Of a DNA stretch of 64,000 nucleotides, positions 20,551 through 32,982 are shown piece by piece (the stretch's first letter is position 1; every line of letters starts with the position of its first letter). Origin of the DNA: Closterium sp. Naga37s-1 (lineage: Eukaryota; Streptophyta; Zygnematophyceae; Desmidiales; Closteriaceae); contig CANJKZ010000724.1 in assembly GCA_947471745.1 (NCBI GenBank), positions 868,001-932,000 of the forward strand. Reading direction: 5' to 3'. The notes under the pieces were generated by a model. The model worked only from the letters and a program-made list of their open reading frames with translations, was not told the origin of the DNA and did no database searches. The translations under genes were made by a program, and so were the position numbers.

Positions 20551-20687
20551 TGTCAAACATTATATGTTTATATTGTCTAGGCTATAGTGGGTTTAGCCAT
20601 AGGGGGTACATCAAACTTAGGGTTTCCTACTTGTACCCAACTTTCTGCTAGTTCATTCATTTTCTCGTTCATCCTTAGTTTCTAACA
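20551..20687 (+). repeat. Copia-2 3' LTR
   Basis: 137 bp, preceded by purine tract CTATGGGGGTG and followed by TSD AGAAG. Confidence 0.95.
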
Positions 20688-20692
20688 AGAAG

Positions 20693-20757
20693 TTATGATG
20701 AAGACTTGAAGCCTTGTAGAACTCAAGGTTGGGGACTGTGTGGCATTGTTCCACCTC
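20693..20757 (+). repeat. Unclassified dispersed repeat Y, copy 2 (right part)
   Basis: Begins with the same 35 bp found at 13118-13152, then GGTTGGGGACTGTGTGGCATT, matching GGCTGGGGGCTGTTTGGCACT at about 9590 in copy 1. It passes directly into satellite 1. Confidence 0.6.
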
Positions 20758-21842
20758 CCTATGGTTGATACTCAGAGTAAGTGCGTTACATACCCATATG
20801 GTTGGTACTAGGGGTAAGCACGTCACTTACCCATATGATTGGTACTAAGAGTAAGTGCGTCACTGACCCATATGGTTGGTACTACGAGTAAGAGCATCAA
20901 TTACCCATATGGTTGGTACTAAGAGTAAGTGCGTCACTTACCCATATGGTTGGTACTATGGGTAAGCCCGTTACTTACCCATATGGTTGGTACTACGAGT
21001 AAGTGCGTCACTTACCTTATGGTTTGTACTATAAAAGTGAGTCACTTACCCATATGATTGGTACAAATCAAATAGTGCGTCACTTACCCATTTGGTTGGT
21101 ACTAAGAGTAAGTGTGTCTCTGACCCATATTGTTGGTACCAGGAGCACGTGCGCTACTTACCCATAATGGTTAGTAAAAGGGAAAATGCTACACGTACCC
21201 GTATAGTTGGTACTAAGAGTATGTGTGTTACTTACCCATATGGTTGATACTAAGAGTGTGTGCATTACTTACCGATTTGGTTGATACTAAGAGTAATTGC
21301 GTCACTTACCCATATTGTTGGTCCTAAGAGTAATTGCCTTACTTAACAGTATGGTTGGTACTCAGAGTAAGTGCGTTACTTACCCATATGGTTGGTACTT
21401 AGGGTAAGTGCGTCACTTACCCATATGATTGTTACTAAAAGTAAGTGCGTCACTTACCCATATGGGTGGGACTAAGAGCAGGTGTGTTACATACCTACCC
21501 GAATGGTTGGTACAAAGAGTAAGTGCGGTATTCACCCACATGGTCGGTACTGTGAATAGGTGTCTCACTTGTTCATATGATTGGTACTATGAGAAAGTGT
21601 GTCACTTATTCATATGATTGGTACTATGAGAAAGTGTGTTACTTACCCATATGATTGGTACTAAGAGTAAGTGCGTCACTTACCCATATGGTTGGAACTA
21701 TGAGTAATTTTGTCACTTACCCATATGATTGGTACAACTAAAAAGAGTGCGCCACTTACTCATTTGGTTGGTACTACGAGTAAGTGCGTCACATACAGAC
21801 ATGGTTTGTACTAGGAGTAAGTGCTTTACTTACCCATATGGT
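20758..21842 (+). repeat. Satellite 1, block 1 (37-bp monomers, about 29 copies)
   Basis: Degenerate tandem monomers with the core ACCCATATGGTTGGTACTAA followed by a GAGTAAGTGCGTCACTT segment. The period is 37 bp with local length changes. Orientation here is the reverse complement of blocks 3 and 4. Copies are more diverged than in block 3. Confidence 0.92.
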
Positions 21843-22310
21843 TGATGGAAAGCATGCGAATCTAGAGATCGTATTGCGTGTAGCTCACGTATCCTTATAA
21901 TATGAGCAGGTACGCGTTCGAATTGTCATAATTTCTACTCTCCAATTTGGTAACGCACGCCTTTAATGAAGTTCAAGGCCGTTCGCTATCGCGATTTGAG
22001 TTCGACGGGGTATCTTGGCGAAAGCACTTGGCAGCCATGGATTAGATCTAGAGAATAGCTATAGTCCAGATCTGAAACTTGACGAGTTTGACAATATTCA
22101 CAAAACCAACCCTCGTCGTACAACAACCCCCAACAACTCAAAGTGACAAACTAGCAACACCAAAGGTGTTATAGTGAATAGCAAAGATTTGTTGGTGCTT
22201 GTTGGGTGCCAGTTCAATTCCAGCCCGCAACAAGTCCAACAATCACAATTTGCCGAAGCCCTTAGCCCATAACCAGCTAGAGCGATACCCCACAACCAGC
22301 TACACAAACA
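21843..22310 (-). repeat. Copia D 3' LTR (left)
   Basis: 468 bp. On the minus strand it begins TGTTTGTGTAGCTGG and ends CCATCA. It shares CTTGGCAGCCATGGATTAGA and TGTTGGTGCTTGTTGGGTG-type blocks with the right copy. No matching 5-bp target duplication is visible; the outer flanks are diverged satellite. Confidence 0.85.
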
Positions 22311-23255
22311 TCACTCCCCTTTGCTCGTGCTAGAGGTGGCTGAACACCACTGGGCAAAATCCTTCACTCCACTCCCCCTTGCACAGGGAGGGGCGCCATC
22401 CACAGCATGATGTCCTCAAGGCAGAAAAGAACCAGCCCTCCCTCATCCTTCTCAGGCAATGTGGCAATATAGGGCTGCATCACCAGCAAGGATATGCACA
22501 CACCATGCCATTCAAAGGGAAGGCGTTTAGTGAGTATGTCGGCTGCTTGGCGGATGGCCGGACACCACCCAAGGATCACCTCACCACCAGCCACCATCTC
22601 CCTCATGAAATGCCACCGAACATGTATGTGCTTGGTCCGGCCATGCAAGCATGCATTTTGTGCAAGGGCAATGGCAGATTGGTTGTCCATAAACAGAAGC
22701 ACACTACCAGCAAACTCATGGCCAAACTCCCCAAGAAAACGCTTCAGCCACACACCCTTCTGAATGCACTGGCACATACTGATATACTCACTCTCAGTGT
22801 TGGACAATGCAACTACCGGCTGCCTCTTGCTTTGCCAAGAGATGGCGGCACCATTCAGGCAATGGACATAGCCGGCGTGGTACCACTGCCTTTGAGCTTG
22901 CTTCAGCCCATAGATTGATTTTCTGAGTCGGCAAACCTGGGCCCATCATCAAAACCAGGGGGCTGCCTCATGTAAAGCTCCTGCTTTAAGATCCCATGAA
23001 GGAGGGCAATCGTCACATCCATGTGATGGATGTGATACCCCAAGGAGGCTGCTATCCCAAGGGAGCCCCTCAGAGTGGTAGGTTTACCCACAGGGGTAAA
23101 CACCTGGTCATAGTAAACACCCCGTGTTTGAGTGTTCCCCATGACCACCAACCAGGACTTATGCCTCTCAATACTGCCATCAGACTTGTGCTTAGATTTC
23201 CAAACCCACCGACACCCCAAGACCTCCATTCCAGGTGGAACACTAGCTGGATCAA

Positions 23256-23275
23256 CCCTAAACCCTAAACCCGAA
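23256..23275 (+). repeat. Short CCCTAAA run
   Basis: Two CCCTAAA units and a variant (CCCGAAA) lie in the copia D linker on the plus strand. A similar two-unit run is at 784-797. Too short to call an interstitial telomere; it fits plant-type telomere sequence by chance or repair. Confidence 0.4.
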
Positions 23276-24167
23276 ACCCATTCACCTTGTGGAACTCAAG
23301 CTCCTCACGCATGGACTCGACCCAGTCAGGACGGGACAAGAATTCAAGCCCAAGCTCACCCCCATCAGCATCCACAAGCATGCACTCCTCCCAATCATGC
23401 ACCTTATGATCATGCATGCAAGCATATTGTGCATTAAAGCGGCGGTCTACATTCAAAGTGGCGTTTTTTGGGGCATTGTCGATGCACACCCTTTCACGCA
23501 ACTTGATTGAAAAGCCAAGTCAACACATTTATGAAACACATCAGCGATGAAGTCACACAAGCACGCGAAATTAACCCATTTTCGTGCAGACTCATGGATT
23601 GGGGGAAGAGTCAGCGGAAGGGCGGAAACCACTTGGGGAGTTCGATATCGGGGAAAGGGACCACCACCCCCCTCAACCATTCGCTTTGCAGGAAAGGGGG
23701 CCTGCGTGAAAAGCCTGGTCACCCTGTTTTTAAGTGATAAACCATACCCCCCCGCTCGAAGTATGTAGATTGCAGCTTTAAGTATGAACCTTTCAGGTGG
23801 CCGAGATAAGCGTATGCTGCAGCGCAGAGGTGATGCTCCCCCCTGCTCCAAACTTTGCAGCTTCTCCTTCCAAGTCACTCTCTTCGTGGGGACTAAGGTG
23901 ACTTGGACAGCTGCTGCTGCAGTAGTTGTTGCCACCTACCCACAGGAACAGGCGGTGTACGCTGCTGTGGTGGCTGCTGCGGCTGCCCTTGTTGTTGCTG
24001 CTGCCCCTGTGGTTGCGGCGGGTCAGGGGTGGATCCAGCAGTTGAGGACTCCTCATGGTGAGGTGCAGCTGCCTCCTCTTCCTCTTGATGCTCCTCAAAC
24101 TCCTCTCCAGGGTCCTTCCATGCCCCCTCAAAGATGGAAGCGGTGCAGGGATCCTGGGGGGAATGGG

Positions 24168-24480
24168 TTTTGAGTCCAGTTGTGGAATCCTTGGAAGAAC
24201 AAGATAAATCTGAAGAAATCTGCTACACCAAAACTAGGTGCAAAAAACCCTCTTGCTTGTCCTAAAGGATAGATTAAGAATACGGATACGAAAATAGAGA
24301 TTGGTCCAGTAAATGCAATTGTGTTGTAAGGACGTAGTCCTATAGATCTAGCAATTTTAAAATGACGCAACATAAATCCGATTAGAGCAAAAGCACCATG
24401 AAATGCTACAAAAGTCCACAAACCACCTAGTTGGCACCAACGGGTGAAGTCTCCTTGAGCTCGAGGTCCCCATAGAAAAC
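24168..24480 (-). pseudogene. psbD: Plastid-derived psbD (photosystem II D2) fragment inside copia D
   Basis: The minus strand reads through [19 protein letters not shown], then [16 protein letters not shown], then [20 protein letters not shown], then YPLGQ, APSFGVA, and [18 protein letters not shown]. This is the D2 stretch from just before the second luminal loop to the residues before the His that ligates the special-pair chlorophyll (about residues 92-196 of about 353). D2 belongs to the PSII reaction centre in the thylakoid; D1 lacks this exact sequence. About ten residues differ from typical D2 and the frame is open across the fragment. The base composition is more AT-rich than the flanking copia and matches plastid DNA. 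It starts and stops abruptly, has no ribosome-binding site and sits where the integrase C-terminal region of copia D should continue. A nuclear plastid insertion (NUPT), not a functional gene. Confidence 0.9.
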
Positions 24481-25779
24481 CGCACTGACACCATGCTCCT
24501 TCCACCCCTTGTAGCTCAGTCCCTCATGGAAAACTACGTCCCGACTTTCCACCACCAGCTGATCCGCCACACTCCACAACACCTAAGACTTGCTCCTCTC
24601 CGACACCCCAAGGAAGATTCCCCATTGTGCTTTAGGGTCCAGTTCAGGCACTTTATATTACGCCATGCACCCCCACACTCGTGCCATGGATACACTAGGC
24701 ACCTTCCTGGTCCACATGAAGTATGGGCTCTTGCCTCCTAGCCCCTTGCTGCCCATCCGATTCTTAACCTAGTTGGCATATTGCACTGCTGCCCCCCCAC
24801 CAACTATGGTCCAGCTGTGCATGAGCAAGCATGGCTCGAGCAAGGTCAATGAGGGTCCAGTTCAGCCGCTCCGCTGCCCCATTTTGCTGCGGCGTGTAGG
24901 CAACCGAAAGCTGGTAAGAGATGCCCTGATCTTCTAGGAAGGTCTGCAACTCATTCCCCAAGTACTTCCCACCCTGATCGGATCTCAATGCCTTCGCCTT
25001 GGCCCCGGATTCCCTCTCTACATAGCGTATCCATCGCTTGAAGACCTTGGACACTTCATCCTTGGTTTTCACCAAGGTTTCCCAACTGAGGCAGCTATTG
25101 TCATCCAAGAAGTAATAAAGTACTTGCTGCGCTTCTCCTTATCCGGAGTGTGCATGGGGCCACACACATCAGTGTGCACCAACTCAAGAGGTGCGGATGC
25201 TCTAGTGGTGGAGGTAGGGAAGGAGGTCCTTGGCAGCTTCCCAGTGGTGCAATCAGGGCTACTTGGCTGCCCACCACCTTAATTGGTCTCCACTCCCTTC
25301 AGCTCCCCCTTCGTCACACACTCCACAAGCTGCTGCCTCCCCGCATGCCCCATGCGTAGGTGCAGCAAATATGCCGTAACCCGCTCCACTTCCCTCGAAC
25401 GCGTGCTACAAGAGGCTTCCTCAGCTTCAACCCCATATACCCTCTCCACCTGAGGCACACATACTGGAACAAGGTATAGACCCTTGTATAACTTGGCTTC
25501 CATCACCACAGCTCCACCCTTGCAAACTGTGCACCCTCCCATGGTAAAGGTGCATGTGTGTTCTGGCCTAGCAAGTTGAGAGCATGAGAGGAGGTTGGCT
25601 GCCAATCCAGGAACATGAAGCACACCCTTCACATTAGCACCTCACCCTCCTTACCCTTGATGGTGATGGTGCCGATGCTGGTTGCTTGCAGCGTATCTCC
25701 GCTCCCCACTGTCACATTTCTTGAGTTAGGTTAGAGGGAGTGATTGGTAGTAAAGAGGTCACGCCGTGATACCATTCCT

Positions 25780-25904
25780 TGTCAGATATATATGACTTAG
25801 TCTGTGTAGGCTATAGTGGGGTAGACACTAAGGGGTACAAGTTTCTAGGGTTTCCTATTTGTACACAACATTTCCTCGTTCATTCCATTCCTCATTTCTT
25901 CACA
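25780..25904 (+). repeat. Copia-3 5' LTR
   Basis: 125 bp, TGTCAGATAT...CTTCACA, followed by PBS TGGTATAGAGC. It shares AGGCTATAGTGGG and TAGGGTTTCCTA with the copia-2 LTR. Confidence 0.95.
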
Positions 25905-25979
25905 TGGTATAGAGCTGGTTCCCTTGTGGGACGGTTTCTTCCTTGGGCCCACCATTCGAACTTTTTTTCCTGCCCTAAA

Positions 25980-26400
25980 CGCGCTTCGCGTCCTGCCCCA
26001 AAACTTCGCGACCCCCCCCGCCCCTTAGCGGTCCCCGTCGCGACTCCTTAGCGGCCCCTCGCGGCCCCTCTTAAGGCCCTTCGCGGCCCCCTCACGGCCC
26101 TTCGCGGCCCCTTCGCGGCCTTCGCGGCCCCTTTCGCGGCCCTTCGCGGCCCCCTCACGGCCCTTCGCGGCCCCTTCGCGGCCTTCGCGGCCCCCTTCGC
26201 GGCCCTTTGCGGCCCCCCTCCCGGCCCTTAGCGGCCCCTTTGCGGCCCTCCGCGGCCCCCTCTCGGCCCTTCGCAGCCTCTTCGCGGCACTTCGCGGCCA
26301 TCCGCGGCCCCCCCTTCACGGCCCCTCCACGGCTCATCGCGGCCCCTCCGCGGATCTTCGCGACCCGCCACAGCCGCCCAGCCGCCCTGTCGCCGCCGCC
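25980..26400 (+). repeat. Copia-3 GC-rich leader repeats
   Basis: More than fifteen degenerate copies of CCCTTCGCGGCCCC between PBS and gag. The sequence differs from the copia-2 leader but its place and composition are the same. Confidence 0.8.
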
Positions 26401-29400
26401 TCAGCAGCAACTGCAGTCGCGCGTGCTGCCGCTGCCGCTTCCGCTGCTGCCGTGATCGCCGCCGCCGCTGCTGCCGTGGCGGCCGCCGCCGCTGCTGTCG
26501 TCACAAGCCGCCGCCGCTCCTGCTGTTACAGCTGCCGCGGCTACTGCTGAGACAGCCGCCGCCGCCGCTACCGTGACAGCCGCCCCAGCCGTCCCGGCCC
26601 TGCACTGCAGCCGAGTCGCGGCCCTGCCCTGCCGCCCTGTTGCGGCCCTGCTCCTACCGACGCACCTCGGCCCTGCCCCACCACTTGCGGGTTCTTACCC
26701 ACCCGCCCCTGGTAAGCGCACAGCCGAGCCGCGCCCCTCCTGCTAGCCTGCTTCTGCTAGCCTGCTTCTGCTGCTGCTGCTGCTAGCCTGCTGCTGCTGC
26801 TGTCATGACTAGTCCCAACGTTCTTTCCTTTGATGCTGAGGGTCGAGCGGTAGACTTTCCTCTGGATCGATGATCTGCAGCTGTTCCTGCAGTGCGATAG
26901 CAAAGACGGCTTCTCACTGTTCGATCTCACGTCTGGTGCCTCCCCTGCCCCTGCTGCTGATGCTACTAGCAATGTTCGCTCTGTCTGGACCACACGCGAT
27001 GCTGCTGCTCGCCTTGCTGTGCGTAGTCACCTGCCGTCCTCTGAGCGCGCGCACTTTAGTCAGTACAAGAGTGCTAGCACCCTGTACACTGCTGTTGTTG
27101 CGCGCTACTCCTCCCCTGCCACTGCTGCCCTTAGCCGCCTCATGCTGCCGTACCTGTTCCCTGACCTAGCCGCTTTTGCCACAGTCGCTGACCTCATTAC
27201 CCACCTCCGCACTAGTGACACCCGCTACCGAGCTGCGCTTCCTACCGAGTTCTGCGCCAAGAACCCCCCCCCTATGTACATCACTCTCTACTACCTCGTT
27301 ACCCGGCTCCCTGACTCCCTTTGCTCGGTCAGGGACCACTTCCTCTCGCTTTGCCCCACCACGCTCACTGTTGACCTCCTCGAGGAGCGCCTCCTTGCAG
27401 CTGAGAAGAGTATAGTTGCTGTAGGAGCCTCTCGTGGTGACCCCCGTGCCCCTTTCTTTGAGGGGTGCTCCCCCTCTCCCCTCCTGCCCTTTGTTGCCTC
27501 TGCTGCTGCTGTCGACCTCGTTGGCACGGAGTCGGTCGGCGCTGCGTCTGCCCCTAGTGGCAAGCGCCACAACGGCAAGGGCAAGTGGGGCAAGGGGGGT
27601 GGAGGGGGCGGTGGGGGCAGCGGCAGTGGTGGTGGAGGAGGAGGAGGGGGTGGCGGTGGAGGTGGGAGTCGTGGCGGGACTGGGGGCTCAGGCGGCGGCG
27701 GTGGAGGTGGAGGCGGCGGAGGCAGCGGGAGTGGGGGTGGAGGTAGCGGTGGCGGCGGAGGAGGTGGGAGTGGCGGGGCTGGTGGTGGGCAGCGGGGAGG
27801 CCCTGGCGGTGGCCAGCGCCAGCAGCAGCAGCGCTCCGGTGAGACCCCGTCGCCTCAGCAGCTTCGTGAGTGGTACGCTGGGCGTGGGAGGTCTGGGGGT
27901 GCTGGTCCCTGCACCTACGTTCTTCGCACCCGCGACCGCCGTGGTGAGCCGTGCGGATGCCCGCACACCACACCACGCTGCTTCGGTCGCCTGACTGACG
28001 CCTGGCGCGCTCAGTTCCCTGGCTCCTCGGAGATCCCTCGCTGGGATATTCTGCTTAAGTCGGGGGTTGCTATCTTTGATCTTGACTATGATGCTATCCT
28101 TGCTGCTATGTATGCTGTGTCTATTAGTGATGAGGGTGACTGTTACCTGTGTGTTCCGCCCGACCCGGGCATTGAGGCTGCTGCTCTAGGTACTAGTGAG
28201 TCTACTGCTCCAGGTACTGGTGAGGCTGCTGCTCTAGGTGCTAGTGAGTCTGCTGCTCCAGGTGCTGGTGAGGCTGCTCTCTCAGGTACAGCGTCGGCAC
28301 AGGTCTTGCACACTTTCACCCTTGACTCGGGTGCCTCCCGCTCCTTCTTTCGCGACTGCACCACCCTCTCGCCGCTCAGTCGGCCTGTGGCAGTCTCTTT
28401 GGCTGACCCCTCTGGGGGACCGGTTGTGGCCAGTTCCTCCACTGTCCTCCCGTGTCCTGCTGTTCCGTCCGGCTCGCTGTCTGGTCTGTACCTCCCCTCG
28501 TTCTCTACGAACTTGGTGGCGGGTGCTGATCTACAGGATGGGGGTGTTCACCAGTTCACCCCTGCCCACCAGCGTGTGACGCACTGCACGTGTGCTCGGA
28601 CGGGTCGTCACCTGGCCACGTTCACCCGTAGGCCGGGGTCCAGCCTGTACACCCTTACCACTGAGTCTCCTCCTCGTCAGGTAGCCGCGTCGGGTCAGGT
28701 GTTTGCTGCAGCGTCCCGGTCTGGCCCTGAGTCTGCCCCCTGCTCGTGCCGCCTCCTGGCCCACGAGACTCTTCTTTGGCACCACCGCATTGGTCACCCC
28801 TCCCTGCCTCGTCTTCGAGGCATGGTCTCCCGTGTCCTGGTCTCGGGTCTTCCTGAGTCCCTCCCTCCCCTTCCTCCGGGGCCTGCCCCTACCTCCGTTC
28901 CCCGCGTCGAGGGTCGGCAGCGCGCCGCTCCTCACTCCTCCGAGTTTCCTCCGACAGAGGCCCCACTGCAGAATCTTCACATGGACGTGTAGGGCCCAGC
29001 CCGCGTCCGTGGACAGGGTCACGAGCGTTACTTCCTGCTGGTCGTTGACGACTTCTCGCGTTACACCACAGTCTTCCCCTTGCGCCGCAAGGGTGAGTTC
29101 ACTGAGGTGTTGATCGACTGGATCCGCGCTGCTCGTCTCCAGCTCAGGAAGAGCTTCGGCTCGGACTTTCCTGTTGTGCGTCTGCACTCCGACAGAGGTG
29201 GTGAGTTTTCCTCTGACCTTCTGCGGGCCTTCTGTCGGGCGGAGGGCATCCACCAGACGTTCACGCTTCCGGCCTCTCCACAGCAAAATGGGATTGCTGA
29301 GCGCCGCATTGGCATGGTCATGGATGTCGCTCGTACGTCCATGATCCATGCGGCTGCTCCCCACTTTCTGTGGCCGTTCGCGGTTCAGTACGCGGCGCAT

Positions 29401-29829
29401 CAGATCAACCTCCAGCCCCGGGTCTCCATGCCGGAGACCACCCCCACTCTGCGGTGGACGGGGAAGGTTGGCGATGCGTCTGCGTTCCGTGTCTGGGGAT
29501 CTCGGGCTTTCGTCCGCGACTTGTCTGCGGACAAGCTGTCCTCTCGTGCCGTTCCCTGCGCATTCCTTGGCTTTCCCCCTGACGTGCCTGGTTGGCAGTT
29601 CTACCACCCCACCTCGCGACGTGTTCTGTCCTCTCAGGACGTCACGTTTGACGAGTCGGTTCCCTACTACCGTCTCTTCCCCTACCGCGCTGCCCCCCTC
29701 CCCCCCCCCGCCGCTCTTCCTCGCACCAGGTCCTCCCCAGGTAGACCCCCTTCCCCCTCAGGGTCCTGCCCCCTCAGGTGTGTCCCAGGTAGACGCAGTC
29801 GAGCCTGTCGAGGTAGCTGTTGACTCTGG

Positions 29830-30480
29830 TGCTGCTAGGGGTGCTGAGCCTGCGGGTGCTGGGTCTGGGGGTGCTGAGCCTGGGGTTGCTGAGTGTGGGG
29901 GTGATGAGCCTGGAGGTCCTCCGAGCGTCCCGTTGCGGCGGGAGCCCCTCTCTCCACTGCAGCTTCGTGAGTGGTACGCTAGGCGCTGTAGCCGTGCTGC
30001 TGGAGCTGAGGGGCCTGCTGCTGGAGGTGCTGCTGGTGCTGGAGCTGCTGGAGGTGCTGCTGGTGCTCGAGCTGCTGGAGCCGCTGGTTCTGGCGGTGCT
30101 CGTACTGGTGCTGCTGAGGGAGTTGGAGCTGGAGGTGCTGGTGCTGCTGGAGGTGCTGCTGGTGCTGGAGCTGCTGGAGCCGCTGGTTCTGGAGGTGCTC
30201 GTACTGGTGCTGCTGAGGGAGTTGGAGCTGGAGGTGCTGGTGCTGCTGGAGGTACTACTGGTGCTGGAGCTGCTGGAGCCGCTGGTTCTGGAGGTGCTCG
30301 TACTGGTGTTGCTGCGGGAGTTGGAGCTGGAGGTGCTGTTGCTGATGGTTCTGGAGGTGGTCGTCCTGGTGCTGCTGAGGGAGTTGGAGCTGGAGCTACT
30401 GGAGGTGCTGGTGGTGCTGCGGGAGTTGTGGCTGGAGACCCTGGCGCTGAGGGTCCTGGTGCTGTCTCTGCTGGTTCAGG
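29830..30480 (+). repeat. In-frame repeat linker of copia-3 pol between integrase and RT
   Basis: Begins with GAEPAGAG-type repeats and an LREWY peptide (about 29966-29980). Three near-identical blocks of about 120 bp follow, encoding GAAGAAGSGGARTGAAEGVG-like sequence (starts near 30020, 30140 and 30240), then one diverged block. The frame is kept across the blocks. Confidence 0.8.
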
Positions 30481-32982
30481 AGGCGCTGCGCGGCCGCGGC
30501 CGTTCTACGTTCCGCTTCTTCAGCAGGTTCTTGGCCTCCCGCCCTCTACTGGTCCTACTCCTCCCCTACTGAGTCCACCGCCTGTCCAGTCGCAGTCACA
30601 GTTACAGCCAGCCTCTCCGCTGCCTGGTCCTTCTCCTTACACTGGGCCGACGGGTAGTCTTACGGAGCGTCGTGAGCCTGAGTCTCGTCCTCCGTCGCCT
30701 GAGTCTCGTCCAGCGTCGCCTGAGTCGCGTCCAGAGTCGCCTGTCCGCGCTGTCCGCGCTGGTCGTCGTGCTCCGCGTCAGCGTCCTCCTCCTGTCCCTT
30801 GCACTCACTATATGGTTCTGCGTCCGTCCACTGCTCCACAGCGTGTCCCTCTGCCGTCTCCTCCTGCGTCTTCTCTTCCTGACGTTGCTGACCCGCCGTC
30901 AGACCTTGCTCGTGCTGCCAGTCCTACTGTCACACGTCTTCTAGCTACTACTGTCACTGACCCTTCGTTTGGGTCCACTGCTGCGTCTGCTCTAGTTGCT
31001 CAGCAGGTTGACTTTGCTGCTGCCTGTCGTCTAGACTACGCCGCTAGCCTTGTTGCTGAGTCTGAGTCTTTCTGTCCTGCGTCCGTCGGGGGTGAGTGTG
31101 CTCTTGGCACGGACGTCCTTGAGGACAGACAGGAGGAGTTTGAGTGCTTTGCCGCTGCTTTACCTCATCTCGTGTCCATGCTGATTGCCCCTGAGGGAGA
31201 CCCGGATGCACCAAACATCCCAACCCCGCGCTCTTACGCAGAGGCGATAGAGGGTCCCTACTCCTCTCAGTGGCAGACAGCTATGGACGCAGAGATGGCT
31301 TCCTGGAAGTCCACAGGCACCTACGTCGACGAGGTTCCCCCACCTGGGGTGAACATCGTCAGTGGCATGTGGATTTTCAGGGTGAAGCGGCCGCCGGGTT
31401 CTCCGCCTGTCTTCAAGGCGCGTTACGTTGCACGAGGCTTCAGTCAGCGAGAGGGAGTTGACTTCTTCCAGACCTTCTCCCCTACCCCGAAGATGACCAC
31501 TCTTCGGGTTCTGCTGCACGTCGCTGCTCAGCGTGACTACGAGCTCCACTCTCTTGACTTCAGCATTGCTTTCCTACAGGGCAGCCTGCACGAGGAGATC
31601 TGGCTGCGCCGCCCACCTGGCTTCACTGGGTCTTTTCCTGCTGGTACCCAGTGGAGCCTCCGGCGGCCAGTCTACGGTCTCCGCCAGGCACCCCGTGAGT
31701 GGCACGACACACTGAGGACGACTCTTGCTGCTCTTGGGTTTGCTCCTTCTACTGCTGACCCGTCGCTGTTTCTACGCACCGACACCACTCTGCCGCCGTT
31801 CTACGTTCTCGTGTACGTAGACGACCTGGTCTTTGCTACTGCTGACACTGAGGCACTCGCCCACGTGAAGTCGGAGCTGCAGAAGAGACACACGTGCACA
31901 GACCTGGGTGAACTGACAAGCTATCTTGGCTTGCGGATCACCCGGGACAGAGCACAGCGCACCATTACCTTGACTCAGTCACACATGGTGCAGCAGGTCC
32001 TTCAGCGCTTCCGCTTCACGTACTCCTCGCCACAGGCCACTCCTCTGCCTACGCGCCACTCGCTCTCAGCTCTGCCTTCGGATGAGTCCGTAGAGCCGAG
32101 TGGCCCGTATCCAGAGCTTGTGGGCTGCCTCATGTACCTGATGACCTGCACTCGACCTGACCTTGCATACCCTCTTAGCATCCTCGCACGCTATGTCGCT
32201 CCTGGCCGTCACAGGAAGGAGCACATGGATGCTGCTAAGAGGGTGTTGCGCTACTTGTGCAGTACGTTGGGCATGGGGCTCGTGCTTGGAGGACGGGCTC
32301 GAGTTGTCCTCACTGGTCACGCAGACGTTTCTTGGGCTGACGACTTGGCTATGCAGCGGTCGTCACAGGGTTACACCTTCAGTCTTGGCTCCGGCTCTGT
32401 TTCGTGGCGGTCTACCCGCTCGTCTTCTGTTCTCGGCTCCAGCTGTGAGGCCGAGATCTACGCAGGGGCCATGGCTGCACATGAGTTACGCTGGCTCACT
32501 TACCTGCTGACCGACCTGGGAGAGCCGCCTCGTTCTCCTCCAGTTCCGTACGTCGACAACAAGGCCATGTTGGCCTTGTGTCAGGAGCACAGACTGGAGC
32601 ACAGAACGAAGCACATTGCTATTCGCTACTTCCTCGCACGTGAGCTGCAGCAGCGTGGTCAGCTGCGCCTTGCTTACGTGGCCACTCAGGCCAACACTGC
32701 TGATATCTTTACCAAGGCACTTCAGCCTTGTGATCATCAGCGCTTTTGTACGATGCTAGGTCTTGTGCCCACTTGGCCTCACTTGCTTACTTCTTGACCT
32801 TCCTTGTACTGTGATCTATATATATCTGCTCTTGCTTGTTTACCTTTATATATATGATCCTGCATGTGAACTGGCCTTGTGGCCTTTGAACCGGTGCTCG
32901 GACTGTGTGGTGACGTTGTGATCCACCCTGAGCTTGCTTTGCTTGACTGGTCTTGTGACCCCTAGTTCTCCCCCACTTTGTG

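Larger units (their letters stand above)
13161..20687 (+). mobile_element. Copia-2: young full-length Ty1/copia element with identical LTRs
   Basis: 7527 bp, with TSD AGAAG at 13156-13160 and 20688-20692. The parts run in order. LTR is 13161-13297, PBS at 13298, and GC-rich leader about 13340-13980. Gag starts at ATG 14061 (FDTWLDDLHLFLQL), with a Gly-rich tract about 14840-15080 and an extended zinc knuckle about 15148-15222. Protease (TLDSGASR) is near 15590 and GAG-pre-integrase (WHHRLGHPS) near 16024. The integrase core (DVWGP, DDYSRY, HSDRGGEF, PQQNGVAERR) is about 16225-16900. A repeat linker spans about 17080-18000, RT (YVDDLVFA near 19336) about 18760-19570, and RNase H (SSCEAEIYA, TKHIALRYFL, ANTADVFTKAL) about 19960-20240. 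Purine tract and LTR are at 20542-20687. Gene order PR-IN-RT-RH is diagnostic of Ty1/copia. The coding region shows about two reading-frame interruptions and otherwise looks whole. Identical LTRs imply very recent insertion. Confidence 0.93.

Noticed and set aside
24128-24505. Functional psbD gene or a host membrane protein
   Set aside because: Only about 105 of about 353 D2 residues are present, ending abruptly inside a retroelement with no plastid signals.
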